Shown: positions 32,277 through 32,717 of the stretch, in pieces
Layout: every line of letters begins with the position of its first letter
Numbering within the stretch: position 1 is the stretch's first letter
NCBI GenBank assembly: GCA_023263995.1
Contig: JALQTQ010000011.1
Location: forward strand, 1-32,717
Reading direction: 5' to 3'
DNA length: 32,717 nucleotides
Origin: Akkermansiaceae bacterium
Lineage (GTDB): Bacteria > Verrucomicrobiota > Verrucomicrobiia > Verrucomicrobiales > Akkermansiaceae
The notes under the pieces: model-generated
Database searches by the model: none
What the model saw: the letters and a program-made list of their open reading frames with translations, nothing else
Told to the model about the DNA's origin: nothing
Made by a program: the position numbers and the translations under genes

Positions 32277-32717
32277 TTAGATTTTTTTCAGGGAGCCGGT
32301 CGAGTCTCCAAAGCGTTGCGTTTTCACGCCGAACTCGTTGAGCATGCGCACGTAGAGATTGGAGAGAGGCACGCTTTCCCCGAGGTCGACGTGACGCCCG
32401 GGCTCGAAGGCCCCGCCCGCATTTCCCGCAACAATCACCGGCAGATCATCGTGGTTGTGACGGTCGCCATCGGAGATGCCGCTGCCGTAGACAATCATGG
32501 AGTTATGCAAGAGCGATTTTCCGTCGACGTCCTCGGTCTTCTTCATGCGATCGAGGAAATAAGCCAGCTGGGTCAGATAAAATTCGTCGATTTTCTGGAT
32601 TTTCTCCAGATTGTCCTGCTGCCGTCGGTGGTGGGAGAGATTGTGGTGTCCTTCGGAGACTCCGATGTCCTTGAAGGAGCGGTTGCTCCCGTCGTGGGCG
32701 AGCAGGAAGGTGGAGAT
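32277..32717 (-). CDS. DUF1552 protein, C-terminal part (cut by window edge)
   Basis: The frame is open from the right edge (146 residues visible). It contains FLLAHDGSNRSFKDIGVSEGHHNLSHH, QKIDEFYLTQLAYFLDRM, then SLLHNSMIVYGSGISDGDRHNHDDLPVIVAGNAGG and VPLSNLYVRMLNEFGV, ending FGDSTGSLKKI. These are the conserved C-terminal blocks of DUF1552; the ending matches the family's usual FGDSTG tail, so the stop position looks natural. The ATG used in the ORF track (32546) is internal. The stop codon lies in the right flank of the MITE-like element. The matching DUF1592-type cytochrome gene, if present, would be outside the window. Confidence 0.93.
   Translation of the reverse strand: MSTFLLAHDGSNRSFKDIGVSEGHHNLSHHRRQQDNLEKIQKIDEFYLTQLAYFLDRMKKTEDVDGKSLLHNSMIVYGSGISDGDRHNHDDLPVIVAGNAGGAFEPGRHVDLGESVPLSNLYVRMLNEFGVKTQRFGDSTGSLKKI

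Noticed and set aside
1-32717. CRISPR array, toxin-antitoxin, restriction-modification or phage genes
   Set aside because: No regularly spaced direct repeats and no recognisable Cas, toxin, methylase, integrase or phage structural protein was seen on either strand.

Overview
The window looks like a chromosomal segment of a member of the Verrucomicrobiota (probably a Verrucomicrobiae relative). The evidence is the combination of a PEP-CTERM protein, a LamG secreted protein, a planctomycete-type cytochrome c (DUF1587/1592/1588/1585) gene paired with a DUF1552 gene, a second DUF1552 gene at the right edge, ThuA and PQQ-propeller secreted proteins, and lpxK, which implies a lipid A outer membrane. 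All identifications come from reading the translated sequence; no database search was run.

Left part (1-7171): the tail of an unidentified gene, a LamG protein and a PEP-CTERM protein closed by a good rho-independent terminator, then an FG-GAP/VCBS propeller gene on the minus strand divergent from a DUF1592-type cytochrome c gene, which is followed in the same direction by a DUF1552 gene. An imperfect 18-bp inverted repeat sits in the gap between the last two. This part is mostly exported, Sec- or Tat-type proteins of the kind these phyla carry in many paralogues.

Accessory segment (about 7.2-11.7 kb): this stretch is gene-poor, visibly richer in A+T, and holds relics of at least three unrelated insertion-sequence families (IS66-like ends and tnpA scrap, a frameshifted IS110-type transposase, an IS256-type N-terminal scrap). 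It also has a metallophosphoesterase gene, a small BamE-like gene and several hairpins. It ends at the 3' end of a tRNA-Thr(UGU) gene.

Housekeeping block (11.7-25.2 kb), mostly minus strand: MFS transporter, heme A synthase (ctaA), AI-2E family protein, thiG, malate dehydrogenase and an SLC13-type transporter with RCK_C domains. These are followed on the plus strand by a conserved-looking hypothetical gene, tRNA-Arg(UCU) and tmk. A tightly overlapping minus-strand heme operon follows: ccsA/hemX-like, hemA, hemC and a cobA-hemD fusion. This run builds uroporphyrinogen III from glutamyl-tRNA (hemB is not in the window); ctaA about 7 kb away acts late in the same pathway. A PH-domain membrane protein lies upstream.

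Right part (25.2-32.7 kb): an M14 carboxypeptidase overlapping a ThuA gene, a divergent PQQ-propeller gene, a small lysine-rich helix-turn-helix protein with a strong terminator, moaA overlapping lpxK, a glycine-zipper lipoprotein with a terminator, a roughly 164-bp MITE-like element bounded by TTA repeats, and the C-terminal half of a second DUF1552 protein whose stop codon lies in one of those TTA repeats.

I did not find a CRISPR array, an rRNA, an integrase or a convincing new defence system. The most unusual signals are the IS110 relic with its long 3' hairpin, the MITE that supplies a stop codon, the IS66-type inverted ends, and the 18-bp inverted repeat between the DUF1592 and DUF1552 genes.
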